The notes beneath the pieces are model-generated. The model saw nothing but the letters and a program-made list of their open reading frames with translations, did no database searches and was not told the origin of the DNA. From an uncultured Erysipelotrichaceae bacterium (GTDB lineage: Bacteria > Bacillota_I > Bacilli_A > RFN20 > CAG-826), in the NCBI GenBank assembly GCA_902794835.1, contig CADBIO010000014.1, positions 3,513 to 43,366 of the forward strand: a stretch of DNA of 39,854 nt. Direction: 5' to 3'. Shown here piece by piece: positions 8,401-16,392 of this stretch (the stretch's first letter is position 1; each line of letters begins with the position of its first letter). A program made the translations under genes and the position numbers.

Positions 8401-10447
8401 GGAAAAGATACATTGCCACAGGCAGCGTATCGACAACGGTGTTTTTGATTGGTTCCATCCCAGCAGAAGCACGCATCATATTCAAGAATTCCACGTCGAA
8501 AGGAGCGTTATGGGCCACAAGGATAGAATCACCGATGAATTCGGAAATCTCTTTGATGGCTTCTTGCATTTTTGGCGCACCAACCAACATCTCTGGGGTA
8601 ATGTGGTTGATTTCCATCGCCTGTTGGGAAAGTTCCATCTCAGGGTCGATAAAACGATCCATACGTTTGATGGCGATGCCGTCAGGGCCAACAATCACAG
8701 CGCCAAATTCAATCGGACGATCGTAGGTATGGGAAACACCTGTGGTCTCAAAGTCGAAGACACAATAGGTTTGATTATGGATCGGCTTGTCGCTTACGGC
8801 GTTAAAGACAGGCTTTGGCCAGTCAAACATATAAAGCTCGCAGCCATAAAGCATTTTAATCGGGGCAGGGCCGATGCCTTTTTTCTTTCGGTCTTTGTTG
8901 ATCGCAGCTAAGGCATTCTCCGCCGCAGGGAAAGATTGAATGACCCCATGGTCGGTTACCGCCATCGCAGGCATCCCCCAATGGATGGCGAGTTTTAAAT
9001 AATCGCTGATTTCGCCTAAGCCATCCATCGCAGAGAATTTAGAATGCAAATGCAATTCGACGCGTTGTTCTAATTCAGAATCAGATCGCAATGGCTGAGG
9101 AGGAAGTTTGGTGATGTAATGGACGAAAACTTGCTTTTGGCCGGTATGGGCGTCTTTTTCCACTGCCCCACGGACATTGACTCTCGTCCCATTCGATTTC
9201 GGCCCGAATTGTAAAATGTCCTCCGCGGAAAGCCCGTTTCGCGATTCCATCATGCGAATATAAACGGCATTCCCTTGGGCTAAATCGCCAACGCCACAAG
9301 ACATCATGATTTTTCCTTTGCGGGTTTTGCGGTGAGGGTTCTTTTCGTCGATATCAAAAAGCTCGCCCTCGAATTCCACATGAGAAACGTTGGAGGTATA
9401 GATATCGGATATCGATTTCAATTTGAGATAATCGCCTTTGATGAAGACTTGCTTACGGGCCTCTTCTTCTTTAGAACGCCTTAAAGCATCAAGAAAGACA
9501 TTTTCCGCCTCTCGTAAGGCAGCTTGTCTGGCACGCTCATCTTCGTCTAATTCAGGCGGCACGAATTCCTCTTCTAAGGAATCTAGGGGCTCTTCCAAAA
9601 TTTCATCCTCGTTGTTGTTTTCTTCGCATGTCTCCGCCTCTTCATCAATGTCAGCTTCTTTCGGCCAATCCTCGTTGGTCTCCTGAGTGGCGTTGATTGA
9701 ATTTGTTCCTATTTCAACGTTTTCTTCTGCGGATTCTTCATATACGGGGCTCGTATTCGATGGTTTCTCGGTGGCCAAGTCTAAGGTAACCGATGGCCCC
9801 GGAAGAACCGTTTCTTCAAAAGAAGGATCGATTCTATTCTCGCTTTGTTGTTCCTTTTTTCCGGAAGGTTTCGGTTCTAGATCTTCTTGGATGTCTTCTA
9901 TCGTCGGCTGAATGGTTTCGGGAATGAGAGATAAATTCAGTGTCGTTTGATCCACGGGGGTCTCATTTTCTTTGATTTCTGGCTTTGAAGCGGTCTGGGA
10001 AAGATCATGCACAACACGAAGTTCGAAAGGATAGGAAAGGAATCTCAGGTAAGAAGAGAAATCATCGATGGCTCCATTGATCATTCCCAGGGAAAGATCT
10101 TCTGCGGCCAAAACGAAAATCATATTGTTTTCACCAGGCATCAACTGGAAAGGAGGGATAAGATGATAAGTGGATAGGTACCAATCCTGAAAGAGAGAGT
10201 CCACATCATTGAAAGTCGGCTCGATGCTATAGCTAAAGCGGAGAGAATAAGGATAGTTGATCCTGGAAAGCCCTTGTTTGAATTCTTCTAACATCGTTTC
10301 TTCCCAAGGGGTTTCCTTGCGGATGGACATATGCACAAAATTGTGGTCAAAAGAATCCCTTCCGACAAGGTCAAAATCCATATCGAATCGTTCCGGGTTG
10401 GAGATTCCTATGGAGGTCAGGAAACGAAACATTTTTTGATTTTTCAT
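5465..10447 (-). CDS. polC: DNA polymerase III alpha subunit, PolC type
   Basis: The main replicative polymerase of low-GC Gram-positives, with built-in proofreading. In order: N-terminal domain (1-150); a very acidic, low-complexity linker (about 150-310); OB domain (335-450); PHP domain starting HLHSKFSAMDG (465); an inserted DEDD 3'-5' exonuclease with VFDFETTG (Asp565, Glu567) and HRADYDAEQ (707-715); the GSRGSVGSS phosphate loop (1056); a four-cysteine zinc site CPKC/CPEC (1084-1116); and the polymerase motif PDIDLNF with Asp1142 and Asp1144. At 1660 residues it is about 200 longer than Bacillus PolC (about 1437), mostly because of the linker. The ATG lies 1 base after the rseP stop, with only a weak ribosome site, so coupling with rseP is likely. 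It is last in the uppS operon, with no clear terminator. Confidence 0.98.
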   Translation of the reverse strand: MKNQKMFRFLTSIGISNPERFDMDFDLVGRDSFDHNFVHMSIRKETPWEETMLEEFKQGLSRINYPYSLRFSYSIEPTFNDVDSLFQDWYLSTYHLIPPFQLMPGENNMIFVLAAEDLSLGMINGAIDDFSSYLRFLSYPFELRVVHDLSQTASKPEIKENETPVDQTTLNLSLIPETIQPTIEDIQEDLEPKPSGKKEQQSENRIDPSFEETVLPGPSVTLDLATEKPSNTSPVYEESAEENVEIGTNSINATQETNEDWPKEADIDEEAETCEENNNEDEILEEPLDSLEEEFVPPELDEDERARQAALREAENVFLDALRRSKEEEARKQVFIKGDYLKLKSISDIYTSNVSHVEFEGELFDIDEKNPHRKTRKGKIMMSCGVGDLAQGNAVYIRMMESRNGLSAEDILQFGPKSNGTRVNVRGAVEKDAHTGQKQVFVHYITKLPPQPLRSDSELEQRVELHLHSKFSAMDGLGEISDYLKLAIHWGMPAMAVTDHGVIQSFPAAENALAAINKDRKKKGIGPAPIKMLYGCELYMFDWPKPVFNAVSDKPIHNQTYCVFDFETTGVSHTYDRPIEFGAVIVGPDGIAIKRMDRFIDPEMELSQQAMEINHITPEMLVGAPKMQEAIKEISEFIGDSILVAHNAPFDVEFLNMMRASAGMEPIKNTVVDTLPVAMYLFPEAGSLAEKALANRLEIHDDSGVFHRADYDAEQLSRIWLSMIPLLQKKYKNPNLTFEDLNHLPVDTQAFYKHPKTFHTCVIAKNPAGLKALYKIISESETTYLSPQSGLTPPTPTVPRDFLNENRENLFVGSACMNGRVFEMAMNGTQQDLEEEMAFYDYIEIQPKENYSWLIGMEQIDEPRLMNILGRIVDTAEKLGKMVIATGDCHYVNPTEKITRDIYICSKGLGGSAHPLMRGRARHAEFPNPDQHFRSTKEMLDSFRSWLPEEKCRKIVIENSRAIADACEPLRILKDRLYTPDANLPDSDKKLRELCYQNLKDTYGENPDPLVKARLDRELDGIINNGYAVTYYIAHLLVKHAMEDIDNPEHMGYFIGSRGSVGSSFAATMAGITEVNPLPPHYLCPKCKHFEWANDDPQFKNLRSGTDLPHKKCPECGTELLRNGQSIPFETFLGFDADKVPDIDLNFPADYQAKGHLYTREILSTPEENRAYANGEFVHSPHVIRAGTIAAAEQKNAFGYVKGYYERVLRKEVGNDDRAYCSFLASKCTGVKRTTGQHPGGIVVIPSDMDIFDFTPFQHPADDPNAEWLTTHYEFASMHDSVLKLDELGHVEPVALRMQCNLTGIDIAKVGETIPLDDPQVLSLFGSPKALKLQKNPLGFKTGAIALPEFGTSFVQGLLEEARPKTFNDLLIISGLSHGTDVWNNNAEDIIVHQGRSLNDVVGCRDDIMNYLISMGCDPSMSFRIMEDVRHGKGTGGDPRYNEEMKKNKVPDWYIESLNKIKYLFPRAHAAAYVIGAVRTGWFKVHHPLEFYATYFSTRCDKFDIGVMSGGLDRIVKRINEIKGNPEASDVDLEELKADTAACEMVDRGYSIENISLMESDATVWKVCKERNCVIPPFKAISGFPSTAAEGIVKARANGGEFLSQEDLMDRVKSTKNEEESKRQGKDVFYSIGDSALKALEDLGVLKGLSKTNQLSLFDF

Positions 10448-10448
10448 A

Positions 10449-11801
10449 TCAAATAAACAGCCCCACTACATCTTTGATGATGATGGCAACGCCCAACACT
10501 AATAATAAGCCAACGCCAATCAGTGAAACGATATTTTTAACCTTTTCATTAATCTTTTTATGGAAAACACCTTCGATGAAAGTGATCAGCAGCTGCCAAC
10601 CATCTAATCCAGGGAATGGCAAAAGGTTAAGGATGCCGAGATTCAAAGACAAGAAACCCCCATAAAGGAAGAAAGTCCTCCCCCAGCCAATTTCCGCTGA
10701 TGAGGTCGAAATGACACTGCCAATGGCCACGACTGAGCCAAGGTTGGAGAAATTAAAGGTGAAGATTGCTGCTAACCCTTGCCCAATGGCCACGAAGAAA
10801 TTTTTGAAATAGACGCACCCATTGAGGAGTCTCGTAGCAAATGGCGCCCAATATTGGTAAGCAAGAATCGAAAGCTTATCTTCGCTGACATAGCCATTTT
10901 CCCCGCTCTTTACCGTGAAATTTTTGACATTTCCTTTAGAAGCCTGAAACTGTTCTCTTGTGGGGGGCGTGTCATAATTATCGCAAGTTAGGAAGGTCAA
11001 ATGTAGCGTCGCCACATCACTGCTTTTTAAGGTATAGGCCCGTTCATGATCGGGGTAGTTGGTGATGCCTAATTCTGTCTGAACGGCATTCGGGAAAAAA
11101 CCTGTTTTCGGCTCATAAAACGACAGACAGGTGACTAAATCGTTGTCATTCACAATGGAATGAAACATGAAAACGGCACAATAGCTCTTCCCGTTGATGT
11201 CGCAGTTGGCATCTAAAAGATAGCCATATTCATTGTTGTTATCGTCCACTACCGTATCAGGGCTATAGAGTCTATTGGTGTCGCTGTCCAATTTCTCTCC
11301 TGCCACATTTCCTGAAATCCAGAAGCACAAAGACCGAGCGGTCTCACTCGTAGTGTCTTCCGAACTCACATAAACAGCTGTGTTAGTAAGCCCCGTATCG
11401 ACATAGGATCCGGTGTAATAAGAGGGGAAACTCACGGCGTAAATCATCGTAAAAAGGAAGGCGAGGAAGAAATTGACCGCCACGCCAGCAACCATAATCA
11501 AAGCGCGTTTCCAATGGGCGATCCCCTCTAAAGAACGTTCCTTTGGGATGCTTTTCCCTTCAGGAAGCTCAACCCCTTCCCCATACATCGATACAAATCC
11601 GCCTAATGGGAAGGCGCGCAAGGAGAACGCCGTTTCTCCTCCTTTGCGGGTTTTTGAGAAAAGTTTTGGGCCAAAGCCGATAGAATATTCCAAACAATAA
11701 ACATTAAAAGCTTTGGCGACGGCAAGATGGCCAAGCTCATGCATGCCAATCAAAATGCCTAGCATCACAATAAGGATTAGAATCGTCAAAAAAATCTGCA
11801 T
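10449..11801 (-). CDS. rseP: RseP/RasP-type site-2 membrane metalloprotease
   Basis: An intramembrane zinc protease that cuts anti-sigma factors and leftover signal peptides. The 450-residue product has the zinc motif HELGH at residues 21-25 in the first membrane helix, a second helix after HWKRALIMVAGVAVNFF, and the C-terminal NLLPFPGLDGW motif that supplies the third ligand, then a last helix. The section of about 180 residues between the second and third membrane segments is unlike the usual PDZ domain: I see no GxxxGD-type motif, and it holds several Cys residues and acidic turns. The start at 11801 is set by GGAGGAG a few bases upstream and by the TAATG overlap with dxr. The upstream dxr and downstream polC match the Bacillus order, except that proS is missing in between. 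Confidence 0.9.
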   Translation of the reverse strand: MQIFLTILILIVMLGILIGMHELGHLAVAKAFNVYCLEYSIGFGPKLFSKTRKGGETAFSLRAFPLGGFVSMYGEGVELPEGKSIPKERSLEGIAHWKRALIMVAGVAVNFFLAFLFTMIYAVSFPSYYTGSYVDTGLTNTAVYVSSEDTTSETARSLCFWISGNVAGEKLDSDTNRLYSPDTVVDDNNNEYGYLLDANCDINGKSYCAVFMFHSIVNDNDLVTCLSFYEPKTGFFPNAVQTELGITNYPDHERAYTLKSSDVATLHLTFLTCDNYDTPPTREQFQASKGNVKNFTVKSGENGYVSEDKLSILAYQYWAPFATRLLNGCVYFKNFFVAIGQGLAAIFTFNFSNLGSVVAIGSVISTSSAEIGWGRTFFLYGGFLSLNLGILNLLPFPGLDGWQLLITFIEGVFHKKINEKVKNIVSLIGVGLLLVLGVAIIIKDVVGLFI

Positions 11802-12955
11802 TATTCTTCTCCTCCGTACTTTCTTCGGATATAGAGTCTCGTATCTTGATCTGTCGAGCAAATGTCACGGACGGTTGGGTGGGCGATATTTGGGAAATGG
11901 CTTAAGGCACTTTCCACCGCTTTTTCAATCGTCAAAAAAGGAATCTTGTGATCTAGGAAAAGATAGACGGCTTCCTCATTGGCGGCGTTAAGAACGGTTG
12001 GCATGATGCCTCCTGCTTTCAGGGCGGAAAGGGCGATATTTACAGCTGGGTAGCGTTCCGGATTGAAACGATGGAATGTGTAGGGCCCAAAATCGGATAA
12101 TTGTTTTTCGTGGAAGATATCAAAATGGTTTTTCCCTTCGTATAGGGCATATTCAATTGGCCCATGCATATCTGGTTTACAAACATCGGCATAATAGGTG
12201 CCATCTTTCATGTATAAAGCAGAATGGACCCAAGATTCGTCGTGAAGCAGAACTTCAATTCGCTCGATAGGCCAATCAAATAGATAATGGGCTTCGATAA
12301 CTTCAAAGCCTTTGTTGAACATCGTCGCCGAATCAATCGTGATTTTCTTCCCCATTGACCAGGTTGGGTGCTTTAAAGCGTCTTCTGGAGTCACGTCGCG
12401 AAGTTCGTTTCGGGAAAGATTGCGAAATGAGCCCCCTGAAGCGGTGATAACCAGTTTTTCGACATCATCACGATTGACTTTGGAAAGACATTTGGCCAAA
12501 GCCACGTGCTCCGAATCGATCGGATATAATTTTCCTTTCCCTTGCCTTAAAAGACGATTGACCAATTCCCCAGCCACCACCAAAGACTCCTTATTGGCCA
12601 GGCAAAGGATTTTATTCTCTCGCAACGCTTTTAAAGTAGGCATCATTCCGGCGAAACCGACTAAGGCATTCACCACCATGTCGCATGGGCAGTCTTCGAT
12701 GATTTCAAGTAACCCATCATCGCCAAAATAAATTTTTAAGCCTGGATGTTTTTCTTGCAACGTCTTGGCGTCTTCTTCTTCACGAACGCAAACAAAACCA
12801 ATCGAAGGAAAACGTTCCAAAATCCCTTCGATTTTCTCGACCTGATGTCCTATGGTGATGCCTTTTAAAACAAAAGAAGACTGGTCTTTTTCTAAAATGT
12901 CTAAGGATTGAGTGCCAATGTTTCCAGAGGCCCCAAGAAGTAAAACGTTTCTCAT
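11801..12955 (-). CDS. dxr: 1-deoxy-D-xylulose 5-phosphate reductoisomerase
   Basis: Converts DXP to MEP with NADPH, the committed step of the MEP isoprenoid pathway. The 384-residue protein starts with the nucleotide-binding loop GASGNIGTQSLDIL (8-21), followed by NKESLV, PIDSEHVA (metal and substrate site), ASGGSFRN and HPTWSMGKKITIDSATMFNK, all expected for the family. The length fits (about 380-400). It overlaps cdsA by ATGA and rseP by TAATG, so it is translationally coupled on both sides. Its product feeds undecaprenyl phosphate made by UppS in the same operon. Confidence 0.97.
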   Translation of the reverse strand: MRNVLLLGASGNIGTQSLDILEKDQSSFVLKGITIGHQVEKIEGILERFPSIGFVCVREEEDAKTLQEKHPGLKIYFGDDGLLEIIEDCPCDMVVNALVGFAGMMPTLKALRENKILCLANKESLVVAGELVNRLLRQGKGKLYPIDSEHVALAKCLSKVNRDDVEKLVITASGGSFRNLSRNELRDVTPEDALKHPTWSMGKKITIDSATMFNKGFEVIEAHYLFDWPIERIEVLLHDESWVHSALYMKDGTYYADVCKPDMHGPIEYALYEGKNHFDIFHEKQLSDFGPYTFHRFNPERYPAVNIALSALKAGGIMPTVLNAANEEAVYLFLDHKIPFLTIEKAVESALSHFPNIAHPTVRDICSTDQDTRLYIRRKYGGEE

Positions 12956-14034
12956 AATAAGAAATTGAATCCGTGAGAGATGAAAATCAAGGCAATAGAT
13001 ACCCCGATCATCGCAAAGATCGAAGAATCAGCACGGTCAAGGACGCCGCCATGGCCACGAAGGATGTTGCCATAATCCTTGATGTTGAAATGACGCTTGA
13101 TCAAAGAGAACGCCAGATCTCCAAGATCCCCCAATAATGGAATCAAAAGAGCAAGGCCGACAACCCAATACCAGTGTTCTAAATCCAAAAAAGGCAGCAT
13201 TGGGGAGCCAAAGAAAGCTGTGCCCAAACCAAATAAAGCACAGATCAAAGCGCCAAAGAACCAGCCCCAGAAAAATCCTTCCCAGGTCTTCTTCGGAGAG
13301 ACTCTTTCAATCATTTTATGTTTGCCGAAATAAACGCCACCAAAATAAGCCATGACATCATTGAAAACGACACCAAGAAGGACAAAAATCTCTAATTCGG
13401 CTGAGGTCCAATATTGAAAGACGGCAGTTTGGATGACCTCTGGCCCGGTGATTCCATTGATGTTAAGCCCCGTGTAGGTTTGAAAGGCCTGACTATGACC
13501 ATATTGATTAAACGGGAAATAACGGGCGAAATAGAAACCTTGCATGCCTAGACCCACCAAAGCGGTGAGCAAGAAGAAATACATGACATCTTTGAATTCG
13601 AAATTTTTGTCGAATAGGGCAATGACAAAATAGCCAATCAAAGAGGTGGCGATGTTGATGATGGAAATGTCTAAGCCATCAAAATATTCAGCCAAAGAGA
13701 AAACATAAACTTCACCAGCTTCTTTTGCGGCTTCGTATTGGATTAAATTGCCTTTCAATATAAACCAATAAACATAACCGAAGGCAACGAGGAAGGTAAA
13801 CACCCAAACCCACCAACGATATTTCTTTTGCGGAGCCAGAAGCATTTCAGTTAAGGCGATGACCAAAGCGGCCATGAAAACGAAAAAGAAGACCCAGCCG
13901 CCCAAAATGAACGACGGAACGAAAATAGCAATCAAAACCAAAGCGACGATGATTCTAGATTTCAAAGAGGCTTTAAACCCCTCTGGCGGCGTGTTCACTT
14001 CGATTTCGAATTGATTGTGGCGATGCTCACTCAT
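12952..14034 (-). CDS. cdsA: Phosphatidate cytidylyltransferase
   Basis: Makes CDP-diacylglycerol from phosphatidic acid and CTP, the branch point to phosphatidylglycerol and cardiolipin. The 360-residue membrane protein has about eight hydrophobic segments and the CDP-diglyceride synthetase signature near the C-terminus: SPKKTWEGFFWG, then DLGDLAFSLIKRHFNIKDYG and HGGVLDRADSSIF. It is longer than the 270 residues usual in Bacillus, because of extra loops in the N-terminal and central parts. I use the ATG at 14034, where GGAGG lies 7 bases upstream inside the uppS end; a start 15 bases earlier lacks a site. It overlaps uppS by 8 bases and dxr by 4. Confidence 0.95.
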   Translation of the reverse strand: MSEHRHNQFEIEVNTPPEGFKASLKSRIIVALVLIAIFVPSFILGGWVFFFVFMAALVIALTEMLLAPQKKYRWWVWVFTFLVAFGYVYWFILKGNLIQYEAAKEAGEVYVFSLAEYFDGLDISIINIATSLIGYFVIALFDKNFEFKDVMYFFLLTALVGLGMQGFYFARYFPFNQYGHSQAFQTYTGLNINGITGPEVIQTAVFQYWTSAELEIFVLLGVVFNDVMAYFGGVYFGKHKMIERVSPKKTWEGFFWGWFFGALICALFGLGTAFFGSPMLPFLDLEHWYWVVGLALLIPLLGDLGDLAFSLIKRHFNIKDYGNILRGHGGVLDRADSSIFAMIGVSIALIFISHGFNFLL

Positions 14035-14755
14035 TCTTAAGCCCTCCATAACGGCGGTTGCGATTCTGATATTCTTTCAAGCAATCCACCAACGCTTCAC
14101 GATGAAAATCTGGCCATTTCACCGGTGTAAACACGAATTCGGCATAGGCGTTTTCATATAGCATATAATTGGACAGCCTCTCTTCCCCTGAAGTACGGAT
14201 CATCAAATCCACATCGGGAAGTTCAGGATTCCAAAGATATTTTTTGAAAGTGGTCTCGTTAATCTCTTCCAAGGAGATTTCTCCCGCATGATAAGCCTCC
14301 GCTATCTTCTTGGAGGCGCGAACAATTTCGTCACGTCCCCCGTAATTCAAACAAACATTGAGAAAATAACGGGAGTTGTTCTTGGTCCGTTCCAACGCTT
14401 CATAACAGACTTTTCTCGTTTTTTCGCGGATTCTTCCTAAATCACCGGAAATCAAAAGTTTTGCTCCTTTGGAATCGAGATAATCGATCTCTCGAGCGAA
14501 AAATTCCTCAAGATAGTCCATTAAATGGTCGATTTCTTCCTGGGGGCGGTTCCAATTCTCCGTAGAGAAAGCATAGAACGACATGTATTTGATATTAAAT
14601 TCGCAACAAGCATCGAAAATTTCGATCAAACGATTGCAGGCTTCTTTGTGGCCCAAATGACGGGGGAGGCCTCTTAATTTGGCCCATCTCCCATTGCCAT
14701 CCATGATGAAAGCGATGTGGTCTAATTTTTTCTCCAACTGGAATCCATCTTTCAT
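14027..14755 (-). CDS. uppS: Undecaprenyl diphosphate synthase (cis-prenyltransferase)
   Basis: Builds the C55 lipid carrier precursor for cell wall synthesis from FPP and IPP. The 242-residue protein has the family signature IAFIMDGNGRWAK with catalytic Asp19, the GHKEA segment, the FSTENWNRP motif and the C-terminal DLMIRTSGEERLSNYMLY motif. The length is typical. It opens the uppS-cdsA-dxr-rseP-polC operon. There is no Shine-Dalgarno site; a TATAAT ends 7 bases before the ATG, so the mRNA is predicted to be leaderless. In Bacillus this gene follows frr directly; here a plus-strand gene separates them. Confidence 0.97.
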   Translation of the reverse strand: MKDGFQLEKKLDHIAFIMDGNGRWAKLRGLPRHLGHKEACNRLIEIFDACCEFNIKYMSFYAFSTENWNRPQEEIDHLMDYLEEFFAREIDYLDSKGAKLLISGDLGRIREKTRKVCYEALERTKNNSRYFLNVCLNYGGRDEIVRASKKIAEAYHAGEISLEEINETTFKKYLWNPELPDVDLMIRTSGEERLSNYMLYENAYAEFVFTPVKWPDFHREALVDCLKEYQNRNRRYGGLKNE

Positions 14756-14762
14756 AAGAAAG

Positions 14763-14768
14763 ATTATA
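14763..14768 (-). promoter_or_regulatory. -10 element of the uppS operon, 7 bases from the ATG
   Basis: A perfect TATAAT on the minus strand, preceded by ACGC and followed by CTTTCTT and then the ATG. Transcription would begin at or within a base or two of the start codon. The -35 region is a run of T (TTTTTT or TTTTTG at 16-17 bases), so it is weak or unusual. Confidence 0.7.
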
Positions 14769-14858
14769 GCGTAAAATACAAATCCAAAAAACGCTTACGA
14801 AGAAATTGACCTAAAATTTTATTTTTGAAACGAAAAAACATGCTTAGTAGCCACATTT

Positions 14859-14874
14859 TGCTAGAATATGTCAT
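14859..14874 (+). promoter_or_regulatory. Extended -10 promoter of the BspA-like gene
   Basis: TGCTAGAAT gives an extended -10 (TAGAAT at 14862-14867) that ends 7 bases before the ATG at 14875. No -35 and no Shine-Dalgarno site are seen. The predicted transcript is leaderless. Confidence 0.6.
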
Positions 14875-15798
14875 ATGAACGAAGAAGAGAAGATTGTCAA
14901 AAAAGAAATTTCTGAGAATGAAGCCGAAGGCCAAAAACGGCAGAAAATGGATCCCAAAACAAAACGCAACACGATCATCATCGGAATCATTGGAGGTTTG
15001 ATTTTGGTGGGCACTATCGCCACTGCCCTGATTGGTCATTTCGCCAATCAAATGAGGCATACTGCTAACACCACGCCCATTTTGAATTGGAATCAACAAA
15101 AGCCGGGAACCTATGATGAAAATCGTGTGTTTTTGACCAATAAAGATGTCTTTTCTATCATAAAAAACGATGACACGTATGCCGTCAATGGGGTTAATTT
15201 GACGGAAGACGCTATTTATTTGGTTATGCCTGCTTCCTTCCAAGAAGAAGGCGGCCCAATTCATTCTTTCAACGTCGTTCCTGATGGCTCAAAAAACATC
15301 ATTACCTCACTTGCGAATCATCTTAAAGGAGTTTATTTCCCTACTCTCTATTCCTCGCTGGGCAGTTATTCTTTCTCCGATATGCCTTCATTAGAAGAAG
15401 TTGCTTTTGGCTCAGGAGATGGCACGCAAAAACTTGGAGAAGGAGTTTTGTCCGACAACCCGTCCCTTAAGAAAGTGACTTTTTCGAAAAATCTGCTAAG
15501 CATCGGAAAAGAGGCCTTCAAAAATGACCTTGGCCTTAATGAGATTTCCTTATTGGATACCAAACTCAATATTCTCGGCGAAGGCGCTTTTCGAAATTGT
15601 GTCTCGCTGAGCAAGGTTCATCTTCCCAGCACAATCAACCGTTTGCCTGCCGATCTTTTCAATGGCTGTTCTCTTCTTGCTAATGTCTATTACCACAGCA
15701 CGATGGCCGCTTTCCAAAATTTGCCAAAAGAGGAATCCTGGAACGCCAATTCCGCAATTTCATCCATCATCTGCACGGATGGCACCATTTCGCTATAA
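14875..15798 (+). CDS. Membrane-anchored BspA-like leucine-rich repeat protein
   Basis: 307 residues: a charged cytoplasmic N-terminus of about 36 residues, one transmembrane helix (about 37-60, TIIIGIIGGLILVGTIATA), an extracellular linker, then BspA/LRR_5-type repeats of about 23 residues from about residue 175 to 285. Repeat cores visible include LEEVAFGSG, LKKVTFSKNLLSIGKEAF, LNILGEGAFRNC and LSKVHLPSTINRLPADLF. Proteins of this family are cell-surface adhesins or scaffolds in gut and oral bacteria, but this one is short and anchored by its N-terminus, so its role is unknown. It is a single-gene unit inserted on the opposite strand between the frr and uppS operons, with its own promoter and a shared terminator. 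Confidence 0.8.
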   Translation: MNEEEKIVKKEISENEAEGQKRQKMDPKTKRNTIIIGIIGGLILVGTIATALIGHFANQMRHTANTTPILNWNQQKPGTYDENRVFLTNKDVFSIIKNDDTYAVNGVNLTEDAIYLVMPASFQEEGGPIHSFNVVPDGSKNIITSLANHLKGVYFPTLYSSLGSYSFSDMPSLEEVAFGSGDGTQKLGEGVLSDNPSLKKVTFSKNLLSIGKEAFKNDLGLNEISLLDTKLNILGEGAFRNCVSLSKVHLPSTINRLPADLFNGCSLLANVYYHSTMAAFQNLPKEESWNANSAISSIICTDGTISL

Positions 15799-15805
15799 GC
15801 TATAT

Positions 15806-15839
15806 AAAAAGCCGGCAGCGCCGGCTTCGTTTTGTTTTT
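15806..15839. terminator. Bidirectional terminator between the BspA-like gene and frr
   Basis: GC-rich stem AAGCCGGC/GCCGGCTT (15809-15816 with 15820-15827) around AGC. The plus strand continues with CGTTTTGTTTTT and the minus strand with TTTTTATATAG, so it can stop both the plus-strand BspA-like gene and the convergent pyrH-frr operon. Confidence 0.9.
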
Positions 15840-15842
15840 GAA

Positions 15843-16388
15843 TCAGATGGTCATGATTTCCTTTTGCTTTTCCGAAAGGATATCATCAATAAGTTTGTTG
15901 GTCTCAGTGACGATCTTTTGAAGATCCTCTTCGACGCGTTCTTTGTAGTCGTCGCTCATGGAATCATCGTCTTTGATAAGATCCATATAATCACGGCGGA
16001 TATTGCGAACGCTGACTTTGGCTTCGTCAGCAATCACTTTGGCGTCTTTGGCGATCTGTCTGCGGACGTCTTCGGTAAGTGGGGGCACGATGATACGGAT
16101 ATCCGAGGCTTCCACTTGCGGATTGACGCCCAAATTGGCACCCGCGATGGCAGAAGCGATGCTCTTAAGATCTTCTCGAGAATAAGGCTTGATTAAAAGC
16201 TGCCTCGGCTCCGGCATGGAGATGCTGCATAATGCAGTGATGTCCATCTTGTCGCCATAATAATCACATTTGATGCCATCTAGCATCTTTGGGTTGGCAC
16301 GTCCACTTCTTAATTTGGACAATCTTCCTTTGTAAGCGTCGATGGTTTTATCCATCTGGCCTTTTGCTTCATTGACTAATGGGTCCAT
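15843..16388 (-). CDS. frr: Ribosome recycling factor
   Basis: Splits post-termination ribosomes together with EF-G. 181 residues against the usual 185, with the family landmarks LRSGRANPKMLDGIKCDYYG, SISMPEPRQLLIKPYSRED and DVRRQIAKDAKVIADEAKVS in the long three-helix bundle. AAGGAG lies 9 bases before the ATG. It follows pyrH after 4 bases and ends at the shared terminator. Confidence 0.98.
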   Translation of the reverse strand: MDPLVNEAKGQMDKTIDAYKGRLSKLRSGRANPKMLDGIKCDYYGDKMDITALCSISMPEPRQLLIKPYSREDLKSIASAIAGANLGVNPQVEASDIRIIVPPLTEDVRRQIAKDAKVIADEAKVSVRNIRRDYMDLIKDDDSMSDDYKERVEEDLQKIVTETNKLIDDILSEKQKEIMTI

Positions 16389-16392
16389 AAAA

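Noticed and set aside
5987-10439. Numerous open frames antisense to polC
   Set aside because: PolC motifs run the full length of the opposite strand; the antisense frames lack ribosome sites and known domains.
14764-15264. Minus-strand open frame of 166 codons opposite the BspA-like gene
   Set aside because: The plus-strand frame has a membrane segment, leucine-rich repeats, promoter and terminator; the opposite frame overlaps the uppS promoter and reads as low-quality sequence.
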